A stretch of 64,000 nucleotides of DNA from NCBI RefSeq assembly GCF_033954835.1, contig NZ_CP121471.1:248001-312000 (forward strand), given 5' to 3'. This stretch comes from Thiorhodovibrio frisius. GTDB taxonomy: Bacteria > Pseudomonadota > Gammaproteobacteria > Chromatiales > Chromatiaceae. The notes under the pieces were generated by a model that was not told the origin of the DNA, made no database searches, and saw only the letters and a program-made list of their open reading frames with translations. Numbering within the stretch: position 1 is the stretch's first letter; each line of letters begins with the position of its first letter. The position numbers and the translations under genes were made by a program. Positions 43,773-52,184 of the stretch are shown here, in pieces.

Positions 43773-45398
43773 TTAGCGCGCCAGCGCCAGCAGGGCGTCG
43801 AGATCGAGATTGGCCTCGCAATGATCGGCCAGTTCGTCTAGCGCGGCCTCGGTGCGGGCGATGAAATCTAGCGCTGACGCCTGAGCGCCGACCTGCGCGA
43901 GCCAGTGGGCACGAAAAGCATCGCTTGAGAAAATACCGTGCAGATAGCCGCCCATGACCCGCCCATCCGCTGAGATGGCGCCTTCGGGGCGGCCCACTCC
44001 GCTGCCACTCACCTCGCTATTGCCAAGCCGCAGCCATGGGCGTTTGAGCGCTGGCCCTGTGGTGCGGCCCATGTGCATCTCGTAGCCGCTGATGGCGCAG
44101 CCGCTGGTCAGCTCGGTGGCGTCGATGTCAAGCAGGCGCTTCTCTGGACCAATCTCGGTGACCATGTCGAGCAGGCCAAGCCCGGGCGTGTCGCCGGGCT
44201 CGCCTTCGAGACCCTCGGGGTCGCGCACCAGGGTGCCGAGCATCTGGAAGCCGGCGCAGAGTCCGAGCACCCGCCCACCGCGGCGGACATGGGCGAGGAT
44301 ATCGATATCCCAGCCCTCGCGGCGCAGGGTGTCGAGATCGGCGCGCGTGGCCTTGGAGCCGGGCAATATGACCACATCGGTATCGGCCGGCAGGGGCTGG
44401 CCGGATTGCAGCCAGCGCAGATCCACTCCGGGCTCGGCCGCGAGCGGGTCAAGATCGTCGAAATTGGCCACCCGCGACAGGCGCGGCACGGCGATTTTGA
44501 GCGTCCCCGCACCAGACCAGTTCAGCGAAGCCGGGCGTTCGAGCGCGAGCGAATCCTCAGCCGGCAGACGGGAGGCCCCCTCGAACCAGCGCAGCACGCC
44601 AAGAAAGGGCCAGCCGGTGTGGGCGGTGATGGTCTCGCAGGCGGGCTCAAACAGCGAGAAATCGCCGCGAAATTTGTTGACCAGATAGCCAACCACCCGG
44701 TCGCGGTCAGCCTGATCGAGCAGCAGCCAGGTGCCAACCAGGGAGGCCATGGTGCCACCCTTGTCGAGATCACCCACCACCACCACGGGCACGCCAGCGC
44801 GCTCGGCGAAGTGCATGTTGGTGATGTCGCAGTGGCGCAGATAGATCTCGGCACCGCTTCCCGCTCCTTCCACCAGCACCAGATCGGCCTCGGCGCACAG
44901 ACGCTCGAAGGAGTCGAGCACCGCCGGCATCAGCCCTTGGCGCATTTCGTGATACACCCGTGCCGGGCAGTTGCCAAGCACCCGCCCGCGCAGCACCACT
45001 TGGGAGCCGATGTTGGTCTGGGGTTTCAGCAGAACCGGGTTCATGTGAATTGACGGCGCCACCCCGCAGGCACGCGCCTGCAAGGCTTGCGCGCGACCGA
45101 TCTCACCGCGCGGGCGCTCGCCATCGGGGCCGGGAGCGGCGTCGGAGTCTTGGGTCACCGCCGCATTGTTGCTCATGTTCTGCGCTTTGAAGGGGCGCAC
45201 AACCAGTCCGCGCCGCGCATAAGCCCGGCACAACCCGGCCACCATCATGCTCTTGCCGACATCCGACGCCGTACCCTGAATCATCAACGCCCGCGCGCGA
45301 CGCGGGCCGTGGGTGGCGAGGGGTGGCAAATCCAGCTTGATGGAAGGAGGCTTGGTTGGAGACGATTGGTCAGAAGAATCGGTGCTTGGGTCTTGCAT
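43773..45398 (-). CDS. cobQ: Cobyric acid synthase
   Basis: A 541-aa CobQ/CbiP. The N-terminal dethiobiotin synthetase-like ATP-binding part reads [20 protein letters not shown], then [17 protein letters not shown]. The C-terminal class I glutamine amidotransferase reads [13 protein letters not shown] (Cys nucleophile) and ends with [13 protein letters not shown] (catalytic His). It amidates side chains b, d, e and g of adenosyl-cobyrinic diamide in B12 synthesis. No other cob genes are seen in the window. The first 34 residues are Ser/Pro-rich and the start is uncertain. Confidence 0.95.
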   Translation of the reverse strand: MQDPSTDSSDQSSPTKPPSIKLDLPPLATHGPRRARALMIQGTASDVGKSMMVAGLCRAYARRGLVVRPFKAQNMSNNAAVTQDSDAAPGPDGERPRGEIGRAQALQARACGVAPSIHMNPVLLKPQTNIGSQVVLRGRVLGNCPARVYHEMRQGLMPAVLDSFERLCAEADLVLVEGAGSGAEIYLRHCDITNMHFAERAGVPVVVVGDLDKGGTMASLVGTWLLLDQADRDRVVGYLVNKFRGDFSLFEPACETITAHTGWPFLGVLRWFEGASRLPAEDSLALERPASLNWSGAGTLKIAVPRLSRVANFDDLDPLAAEPGVDLRWLQSGQPLPADTDVVILPGSKATRADLDTLRREGWDIDILAHVRRGGRVLGLCAGFQMLGTLVRDPEGLEGEPGDTPGLGLLDMVTEIGPEKRLLDIDATELTSGCAISGYEMHMGRTTGPALKRPWLRLGNSEVSGSGVGRPEGAISADGRVMGGYLHGIFSSDAFRAHWLAQVGAQASALDFIARTEAALDELADHCEANLDLDALLALAR

Positions 45399-45459
45399 AG
45401 AATGACTTCAGATGGCGGTAACCAATTGGACGCTTAAAGCTGGAATATTGAGAGGCCCG

Positions 45460-45912
45460 CTAAATCAGGCGGTCAGTTGCATGGCTCTCCGTCCAAAACT
45501 CGTCATCCATGGCCTGCTCGAAAGACCAGGGCAAGGCGACTGCAAAGCTCGATTCTTCAAGCCCGGTTTCTCGTGAAGCCAACAATTTGGCGTCACCATA
45601 AGCATCCGCAAGAATCTCTGGCAGCTTCGCCTTCAAGCTTGGATTGTCCGCCAGATGGCGTTTGATCTCGCGGCGCTGAACCTGAATGGTGGCTCGCCAG
45701 GAATTGCCCCTCAACATCGGTTGCGCCTGCCACTTGAGCAAATGCATCAAAAGCACGGCCAGGCGACTCAGCAGTTCGCGCTTTTCACGACGGCCCATGC
45801 TATCGATCTCCTCGATTATGTGCTCGATATCGGCATCCGCAAGCTGACCAGCACGAAGCAGTTGGGCTTGCTGTTGTGCCCACGCAAAGAAATCAGTGTC
45901 ATAAAGACTCAT
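45460..45912 (-). CDS. DUF29 family protein
   Basis: A 150-aa protein starting MSLYDTDFFAWAQQQAQLLR, with QLADADIEHIIEEIDSMGRR, SRLAVLLMHLLKWQAQP and SWRATIQVQRREIKRHLADN; this is DUF29. The family is common in cyanobacteria and purple bacteria. No enzymatic function is known to me; it is all-helical and cytoplasmic. An upstream ATG at 45999 is rejected because the family begins at 45912. Confidence 0.85.
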   Translation of the reverse strand: MSLYDTDFFAWAQQQAQLLRAGQLADADIEHIIEEIDSMGRREKRELLSRLAVLLMHLLKWQAQPMLRGNSWRATIQVQRREIKRHLADNPSLKAKLPEILADAYGDAKLLASRETGLEESSFAVALPWSFEQAMDDEFWTESHATDRLI

Positions 45913-45961
45913 TGCCCCGCTCCATAAAGGTTCTTGGCAGCCAGAGTAACTCGGAACCTGC

Positions 45962-46345
45962 TCAAAACATCCCTTTGCTCTTCCCCCGCACCCGCTCATA
46001 CAGTTCCTCCATCAGCTCGATAAAGGAATTGTCCCGCTCCGAAAAGCGAGGGAAGTCCCCAGCCTTTCTCACCAGGATGCCCGACACCACCGGCGGGGTG
46101 GCCGGCTCGATTTCCCTTGGCAGCCGTTTTCCACCGTTACAGAAATCCCGATAGTCAGGCATCGCAACGGCCGGCTTAGGTCGAGTAAAGAAGGACTCCA
46201 CCAACTCCGGTGCCTCGGTTCGCGCGTCCGCCATGGACACCAGTGCCTGCCCCAGAGGTCTGGCGCTCAGCGCACTGTGCAAGCGCTCGCGCGCAAGCCC
46301 CCGCAATTCCAACAGCAGGAAGGGATCACTATCCAGGGTGACCAT
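45962..46345 (-). CDS. Hypothetical protein
   Basis: A 127-aa protein starting MVTLDSDPFLLLELRGLARE, helical. A loop-rich middle (TRPKPAVAMPDYRDFCNGG, then PATPPVVSGILVRKAGDFPR) is followed by a helix SFIELMEELYERVRGKSKGM. It could be the C-terminal part of a larger protein that lost its front, since it reads like a protein end. No family recognised. It shares no overlap with neighbours. Confidence 0.45.
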   Translation of the reverse strand: MVTLDSDPFLLLELRGLARERLHSALSARPLGQALVSMADARTEAPELVESFFTRPKPAVAMPDYRDFCNGGKRLPREIEPATPPVVSGILVRKAGDFPRFSERDNSFIELMEELYERVRGKSKGMF

Positions 46346-46492
46346 CTTATGCACGAAGACCGATTAGAACCGGTGCAGGCAGGCGGCAGGGTCCTCCCTC
46401 ACAGCCAGAAGGCGCGGCTCTGCACAAAGGAATTAACAGGCTCGGGCAACCAAAAAGAGTGGAGTACCCGCATTCACCCTATTTTTAAGTGG

Positions 46493-47941
46493 TCAATGTC
46501 CGCCGCCCTTGAGCGCGCCGACGATGCCCTCGATGGTGTCTTTGGCGTCGCCAAAGATCAGCGAGGTGTTGTCCTGATAGAAGAGCAGATTATCGACGCC
46601 CGAGTAGCCGGGGCGCATGGAGCGCTTGAGGAAGTAGACCTGGCGCGCCTTGCCGGCTTCGAGAATTGGCATGCCGTAGATGGGGCTGGAGCTGTCTTGC
46701 TTGGCCGCCGGATTGACCACGTCGTTGGCGCCGACCACCAAGGCGACATCGGCGCTCTGGAACTCAGGATTGATCTCGTCCATCTCCAAGACCAGGTCGT
46801 AGGGGATATCGGCCTCGGCGAGCAGGACGTTCATGTGGCCTGGCATGCGCCCGGCGACCGGATGGATGGCGAATTTCACCTCCACGCCCCGCGCTTGCAG
46901 CAGTTCCATCATGTCCTTCAGCGAATGTTGCGCCTGGGCCACCGCCATGCCATAGCCGGGCACGATGATGACCTTGCCGGCATCTTCCATCCAGTAGACA
47001 GCGTCATCCACGGACGCGGATTTGACACCCTTTTGCGCCGCCACCGCACCGGCGCTGTCACCGCCGCTGTCATCGGAGCCAAAGCCGCCGAAGATGACAT
47101 TGATGATGCTGCGGTTCATCGCCCGGCACATGATGAAGGACAGGATGGCGCCGGAGAAACCAACCAGGGCACCGACGATAATGAGCAGATTATTGTGCAG
47201 CGTGAAACCGGTCGCCGCCGCCGCCCAGCCAGAGTAGCTGTTCAGCATGGAGATGACCACTGGCATGTCGGCACCGCCGATGGGGATGATGAGCGTCCCG
47301 CCAAGCACGAACGCCAGCAGCGTCATCAGCAGCAGCGACCAGATGGCGCCTGTGCTGGCAAAATGCACAGCGAGCGCAATGGTGGCACTGGCGATCAGCG
47401 CATTGAGCAGATGCTGGCCGAAGAATTTGACCGGCTTGCCGCTGATCAGCCCCTGCAATTTGCCAAAGGCGATAACCGAACCGGTGAAGGTAATGGCGCC
47501 AATCACAATGCCGGCGGACAACTCGCCCATTAGCAGGGTATTCAAATCCCCGCTCGCACGTTTGTTCAGGAAGGTGCCGATGGCCACCAGCACCGCCGCC
47601 AGACCAACAAAGCTGTGCAGCGCAGCGACCAGTTGCGGCATGGCGGTCATCTGGATGCGCAGCGCGATCACAATACCGATCACCGCGCCCATGACCACCG
47701 CGACCCCGATCAGCCAGTAAGACATCACCTCAGCACCCGCCAGAGTGGCGACAATGGCGATCAGCATGCCGAGCATGCCATAGAGATTGCCGCGCCGGGC
47801 CGTGGCCGGATGGGTCAGGCCCTTGAGCGCGAAGATGAAGAGCACCGCAGAGACCAGATAGGCCAGCGCCTGGCCGTCATGGGACAGTCCGGTGCTGAAC
47901 AGGCCAGCGGCCATCTGCTTGAGTTGCAGCAGGAAATCCAT
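46493..47941 (-). CDS. pntB: NAD(P) transhydrogenase beta subunit
   Basis: A 482-aa subunit. The first ~270 residues form several membrane helices (GMLGMLIAIVATLAGAEVMS and others). The C-terminal domain III binds NADP(H): VIIVPGYGMAVAQAQHSLKD is the dinucleotide motif, with ADVALVVGANDVVNP and KRSMRPGYSGVDNLLFYQDN. The enzyme couples proton movement to hydride transfer between NADH and NADP+, supplying NADPH. The stop is followed by a 140-bp gap. It is the last gene of the split pnt operon. Confidence 0.95.
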   Translation of the reverse strand: MDFLLQLKQMAAGLFSTGLSHDGQALAYLVSAVLFIFALKGLTHPATARRGNLYGMLGMLIAIVATLAGAEVMSYWLIGVAVVMGAVIGIVIALRIQMTAMPQLVAALHSFVGLAAVLVAIGTFLNKRASGDLNTLLMGELSAGIVIGAITFTGSVIAFGKLQGLISGKPVKFFGQHLLNALIASATIALAVHFASTGAIWSLLLMTLLAFVLGGTLIIPIGGADMPVVISMLNSYSGWAAAATGFTLHNNLLIIVGALVGFSGAILSFIMCRAMNRSIINVIFGGFGSDDSGGDSAGAVAAQKGVKSASVDDAVYWMEDAGKVIIVPGYGMAVAQAQHSLKDMMELLQARGVEVKFAIHPVAGRMPGHMNVLLAEADIPYDLVLEMDEINPEFQSADVALVVGANDVVNPAAKQDSSSPIYGMPILEAGKARQVYFLKRSMRPGYSGVDNLLFYQDNTSLIFGDAKDTIEGIVGALKGGGH

Positions 47942-47953
47942 TGCGGGGTGTCC

Positions 47954-48238
47954 TTATTTCTTCTTCTTGAACATAGACAGCATCCGGTGCGTCACCAGAA
48001 AGCCGCCGAAGACATTGATACTGACCAGCAGCACGGCGAGAAAGCCAACCGACTTGGCAAACCAGCCCGCGCTTTCTGACCCGGTAACCAGTAGGGCGCC
48101 CACCAGCACAATGCCGGAGATGGCATTGGTCAGCGCCACCAGCGGCGTATGCAGAGATGGTGTCACGCCCCAGATGACGTAATAGCCAATCACGCAGGCA
48201 AGGACGAAGACATAAAGGGCGAGAATGGATTCGGACAT
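47954..48238 (-). CDS. pntAB: NAD(P) transhydrogenase membrane anchor subunit (alpha-2)
   Basis: A 94-aa membrane protein starting [20 protein letters not shown] with three hydrophobic helices ([20 protein letters not shown] and [20 protein letters not shown]) and a Lys-rich end. It is the alpha-2 piece found in the three-subunit transhydrogenases of Rhodospirillum-type bacteria. TGGAG lies 8 bases before the ATG. In the usual order it would follow pntAA directly; here a hicBA pair is between them. Confidence 0.9.
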   Translation of the reverse strand: MSESILALYVFVLACVIGYYVIWGVTPSLHTPLVALTNAISGIVLVGALLVTGSESAGWFAKSVGFLAVLLVSINVFGGFLVTHRMLSMFKKKK

Positions 48239-48290
48239 CCGATCGGGCTCCAGATTTAGAAATGGCTTAACTTGGTTCGCTTTAGCAGTC

Positions 48291-48491
48291 TCAGCAGCAA
48301 GACTCGATTTTCAGCTGGTGACAAATCCGACGTGCAAGGTGGTTGTCAATTTCTTGATGGCGCGGAACAGCCGAACGTGCTCCAGTCAAAGGATTTTGCC
48401 ACCAAGAATGGTTGCTACCTTCGCGAATCAGCAGGCACCCATAACGTCTGAGATGGCGGATCAAATCCGAACGCTTCAAACCGCGATGCAC
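48291..48491 (-). CDS. hicA: HicA toxin
   Basis: A 66-aa protein with HicA features: [20 protein letters not shown], then [20 protein letters not shown]. The catalytic His is in REGSNHSWW, where most members have GSHH. HicA cleaves mRNA. The start codon is GTG and overlaps the end of hicB by 16 bp. The order antitoxin first (hicB-hicA) is the reversed arrangement. Confidence 0.85.
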   Translation of the reverse strand: MHRGLKRSDLIRHLRRYGCLLIREGSNHSWWQNPLTGARSAVPRHQEIDNHLARRICHQLKIESCC

Positions 48492-48688
48492 TCTTCAAAG
48501 AATTGCTCACCAGCATCCTTTAAGGCGTCTGCTCTGTTCAGTTCGATGGCTTCTTTCAAGGTGTCGCGCAAGGATGCCAGCAATTCCTCTCTTGTCGCTT
48601 CCTGACAGTTAACGCCTGGGACTTCTTCAATCCAACCAATCCACCAGGGACCAGACTGCTTAACAACCGCTGTGTAATGGTTAACCAT
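48476..48688 (-). CDS. hicB: HicB antitoxin
   Basis: A 70-aa protein, partial RNase H-like fold: YTAVVKQSGPWWIGWIEEVP, then GVNCQEATREELLASLRDTL and KEAIELNRADAL. It neutralises HicA. A C-terminal DNA-binding domain is absent, typical of the short form. The start lies 2 bp after the pntAA stop; the RBS GGGAGG is formed by the end of pntAA (GGCGGGAGGCTGAGCATG). The pair was therefore placed exactly where the operon's own ribosome site is, without breaking pnt genes. Confidence 0.85.
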   Translation of the reverse strand: MVNHYTAVVKQSGPWWIGWIEEVPGVNCQEATREELLASLRDTLKEAIELNRADALKDAGEQFFEECIAV

Positions 48689-48690
48689 GC

Positions 48691-49797
48691 TCAGCCTCCC
48701 GTTATCCGCATCGCCTGAGTGATCTCATCGGCCTCGAAATCCTTGAGCGTCGGGCCGGATTCACCCTGCTCGACCATGATTTCGAGCAAATTGAGCAGAT
48801 TGCGCGCATAGAAGGCGCTGGCGTCGGTTGCGACCATGGACGGGTAATTGGTGTGGCCGATCAGCCGCACTCCATGGTGCTCAACGACCTGGTCAGGCTG
48901 GGTCAGCTTGCAATTGCCGCCGTTGGCCGCAGCCAGATCAACAATCACCGAGCCGGGGCGCAGGCGCTCGACGACCTCAGGCGTGATCAGCTCGGGTGCC
49001 GGCCGGCAGGGAATCAGTGCAGTGGTAATAATGACCTGGGCTTTCGCCAGCTCATCGGCTAGGGCCTGCTGTTGGCGCGCTTTGGCCTCCTCCGACAGCT
49101 CCTTGGCGTACCCGCCTTCGCCGGAGCCATCTTCGCCAATGTCGAGTTCAATCGCCTTGGCACCGAGTGAGCGAATCTGCTCTTTGGTCTCCGGGCGCAC
49201 ATCATAGGCATGCACGTCAGCGCCCAAACGCCGAGCGGTGGCAATCGCTTGCAGGCCAGCAACGCCGGCACCAAGCACCACCAGTCGCGCCGGCTTAGCG
49301 GAACCTGCGGCCGTCATCATCGGCGGCAGAAAGCGGCCGAAGTGGGCGGCGGCCTCAATGACCGCGCGATAGCCGGCAATGTTGCTTTGCGAGGAGAGTG
49401 CGTCCATCGACTGAGCGCGCGAGATACGCGGAATGCGCTCCATGGCCAGCAGATGCACGCCGCGCGCAACCGTCTGCTCGGCCAGCTCATCCCCAGATCC
49501 CACCGAGCCACAACTCTCGATCAGGCTAATCAGGGTGGCGCCGGGTTGCAGCCGGTCCGCCTCCTCCCGGCTCGGCCGGCGAACTTTCAGCAACAATTCG
49601 GCGGCAAAGCACTGGGCGGCATCGACGATCTCGGCACCGGCATCCTGATAAGCTGCATCCGGATAGCTGGCGGCGGTGCCGGCACCCTGCTCGACGCGCA
49701 CGGCAAAACCCTTGCCCACGAGCTTTTTGACCACCTCTGGCGTGCTGGCGACACGATTCTCGCCGGAAAGGGATTCGGCTGGAATTCCGATGTTCAT
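48691..49797 (-). CDS. pntAA: NAD(P) transhydrogenase alpha-1 subunit
   Basis: A 368-aa soluble NAD(H)-binding subunit. It starts MNIGIPAESLSGENRVASTP, which binds near the active site. The Rossmann part is KPARLVVLGAGVAGLQAIAT with ADVHAYDVRPETKEQIRSLG, and VIVDLAAANGGNCKLTQPDQ follows. It is the alpha-1 subunit of the split type, about 370 aa as expected. First gene of the operon pntAA-(hicB-hicA)-pntAB-pntB. Confidence 0.95.
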   Translation of the reverse strand: MNIGIPAESLSGENRVASTPEVVKKLVGKGFAVRVEQGAGTAASYPDAAYQDAGAEIVDAAQCFAAELLLKVRRPSREEADRLQPGATLISLIESCGSVGSGDELAEQTVARGVHLLAMERIPRISRAQSMDALSSQSNIAGYRAVIEAAAHFGRFLPPMMTAAGSAKPARLVVLGAGVAGLQAIATARRLGADVHAYDVRPETKEQIRSLGAKAIELDIGEDGSGEGGYAKELSEEAKARQQQALADELAKAQVIITTALIPCRPAPELITPEVVERLRPGSVIVDLAAANGGNCKLTQPDQVVEHHGVRLIGHTNYPSMVATDASAFYARNLLNLLEIMVEQGESGPTLKDFEADEITQAMRITGG

Positions 49798-49909
49798 GGA
49801 AATGTTATCGATCTCTGGAGAACGCTTGCAAAAATCCGCGCATTATCAGCCCTGCTGGGCATGATCTCAACCCGGCGGCTTGAGACGCAGGCTCGGTTGA
49901 ACCCAATGG

Positions 49910-52093
49910 TCAGTGATTGCGGATAAAGTCGTAGATGTTCAGATAGTCCTGCCCCGGGCGGTTCCAGGAGTAATCACTGCGCATGGCGTTCTTGATCAGA
50001 TCCCGGAAGTGCTCGGGAAAGCCGTAGTAGCAGGCCAGGGCGCGACCGAAGGCCGATTCAAGTCCCAGTGTGTCGTAGTTGTCGAAACTGTAGCCGTTGC
50101 GCTCGTGCAGCGGACGATCAGAATGATCCTTGTCAAACACAGTATCAGCCAGACCGCCGACGGCGCGCACCACGGGGATGGTGCCATAGCGCAGGCTGAT
50201 GAGTTGCGTCAGACCGCAGGGTTCGAACTGGCTTGGCACCAGCATCATGTCAGCGCCGGCGTAGATCAGGTGTGCGAGTTCTTCATCAAAACCGATCTCC
50301 AGATGACAGTCGGGGCTGTCGTTTAGCATGTGCTTCAGGCCCCAGAAATCGTTATTGATGGCATGATCCGGGCTGGACCCCAGCAAGACAAACTGCGCAC
50401 CGCGCTCAAGCGCATAGAAAATGGCATGGCGCACCAGCTCCAGCCCTTTTTGCGGATCGAGCCGGCCGATGAAGGCGACAATGGGCTTTTCATTGTCGGC
50501 CAGCATCAGCCGATGACGCAGGGCACGTTTGTTGTCGTATTTACCGTCCAGGGTTTCAATGCCATAACGCACCGGAATATGAGGATCAACCTCCGGGTTC
50601 CAGACATCGTAGTCGATACCGTTGACCACCCCGCCATATTTCATGTGATGGCTATGGAGGATCGACTCCAACCCAAAACCCTGACCCTGATCCTTGGTCT
50701 CAAAGGCGTAGCGTGGCGAGACGGTCGTAACGAAGTTGGAGTAGACCACCCCGCCCTTAAGCATGTTCAGGGCATTAGGGTAATGGTCATCACCCAAGCG
50801 CAGGCGATCAAAAAAGTGCTCTGGTCGATGTAACCCGCTAGCGCGAAGCAACTCGGCGCCGGTGACACCTTGATGCTTGAAGTTATGAATGGTCAGGCAG
50901 GCACGCGGGTGCATCATGCCAAGTTGCTGATAAAACTCGTAGAGATACACCGGCACCAGGGCGGTCTGCCAATCATGGCAGTGAATGATGTCGGGGTGCT
51001 TGCCTGATTGCCACAAAAACTCAATGGCCGCGCGCGAGAAAAAGGCATAACGCAGAATGTCATCGTTAAAGCCGTAGATGCTGCCGCGATTAAAGAAATT
51101 GTCGCTTGAATGCGGCTCAATGAAAAAGCATTTGCGCGAATGCACAAAACCAAAATACACCGTGCAATGAATGGCCCCCTCATACCAGGGCACCCACAGA
51201 TCATCAAACACCCGATGGAGCTCAAAAATATGGTCGTAACGCAGGTTGTCGTACTTCGGCAAGATGATTTCGACATGGTTGCCGCGAATAGCCAGTTCGC
51301 GGGACAGACCAAAGACCACATCGGCGAGCCCGCCAACCTTGGCGACCGGCGCCATCTCGGGCGTGATATGGACAATGAATAGGCTTTGGCGTGGCGGGTA
51401 ATAAGGCTCAGGTTTCTCGGGCTCGGGTATCGGCTCGGGTTCAGGCTGTCGCTGCGCGGGCGGCGCGGACAAAGGCTCAGAAGCCGGACTAGGATTGGAT
51501 GCTGGCTCAGACGTTGACTGAGGTGTTGACTGCGGTGTTGACTCAACTATTGGCCCCAAGGGTTGCGGCGACTTTTGTGACTCGACCACCGGCGGCGCTT
51601 TCGCCTCGGTCTTTGGGGGCTGAGCGGCAGGTGATCCGGTTGCGGCTATGGTCGCCACCGACTGGTCGCGATCAGCCAACTGGAAGTCTTTTCGCGCCCC
51701 CGCCTCTTTTGACCCAGTCCCTTTTGACGCGGTGCTTGCAGGCGCCGTTTCGGCTTGATCAGCCTTCGATGATCTGGTTGCTGCGCGAGCAGATCTGGCC
51801 TGCCCAGATGCCGGTTCAGATGCTGACTTAGGCACTGGCTTAGCTGCAGGCGCAGCTTGAGATCGGGCTCCTCGCGCGACAGGCGCGGATGGTGTCTTGG
51901 CTCCGGCGGCTATTTTCTTGTTGGGCTTGGTGGCGCCAGACTGGGTGCCAGCCGGCTCAGCAGGGGTCACTGCGCTTGCCGCGTCCTGACTGGCAGCGGA
52001 GGCCTCCGGATCCTTGTCCAAATCCTTAACCGTCTCCTTGCCCGCATTCACCCCACGGGCGTTCGATGACTTGGGGCTCGCCTTTCTTGCCAT
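49910..52093 (-). CDS. glgA: Glycogen synthase with long N-terminal extension
   Basis: A 727-aa GT5 enzyme. The first ~240 residues are Ala/Ser/Pro/Lys-rich low-complexity sequence (mean composition unlike the rest) without a recognisable fold. The catalytic part begins FIVHITPEMAPVAKVGGLAD (the KVGGL ADP-glucose site) and includes PDIIHCHDWQTALVPVYLYE and AFIGRLDPQKGLELVRHAIF. EPCGLTQLISLRYGTIPVVR is the E-X7-E-like region. The sequence is of the plant SSIII/SSIV-like kind. It elongates glycogen from ADP-glucose. glgB lies 91 bp upstream on the same strand. Confidence 0.9.
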   Translation of the reverse strand: MARKASPKSSNARGVNAGKETVKDLDKDPEASAASQDAASAVTPAEPAGTQSGATKPNKKIAAGAKTPSAPVARGARSQAAPAAKPVPKSASEPASGQARSARAATRSSKADQAETAPASTASKGTGSKEAGARKDFQLADRDQSVATIAATGSPAAQPPKTEAKAPPVVESQKSPQPLGPIVESTPQSTPQSTSEPASNPSPASEPLSAPPAQRQPEPEPIPEPEKPEPYYPPRQSLFIVHITPEMAPVAKVGGLADVVFGLSRELAIRGNHVEIILPKYDNLRYDHIFELHRVFDDLWVPWYEGAIHCTVYFGFVHSRKCFFIEPHSSDNFFNRGSIYGFNDDILRYAFFSRAAIEFLWQSGKHPDIIHCHDWQTALVPVYLYEFYQQLGMMHPRACLTIHNFKHQGVTGAELLRASGLHRPEHFFDRLRLGDDHYPNALNMLKGGVVYSNFVTTVSPRYAFETKDQGQGFGLESILHSHHMKYGGVVNGIDYDVWNPEVDPHIPVRYGIETLDGKYDNKRALRHRLMLADNEKPIVAFIGRLDPQKGLELVRHAIFYALERGAQFVLLGSSPDHAINNDFWGLKHMLNDSPDCHLEIGFDEELAHLIYAGADMMLVPSQFEPCGLTQLISLRYGTIPVVRAVGGLADTVFDKDHSDRPLHERNGYSFDNYDTLGLESAFGRALACYYGFPEHFRDLIKNAMRSDYSWNRPGQDYLNIYDFIRNH

Positions 52094-52184
52094 GACTGCT
52101 GTCCTGAATCGTTAAGTCTGTTGCGCAATGCGTCGCGGGCCCGGTGGGATCACCACCGGCACCCTTTGTCCGAATCAACTCATT

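Noticed and set aside
46277-47533. 418-codon plus-strand frame opposite pntB
   Set aside because: Shadow frame; no homology and pntB is well conserved.
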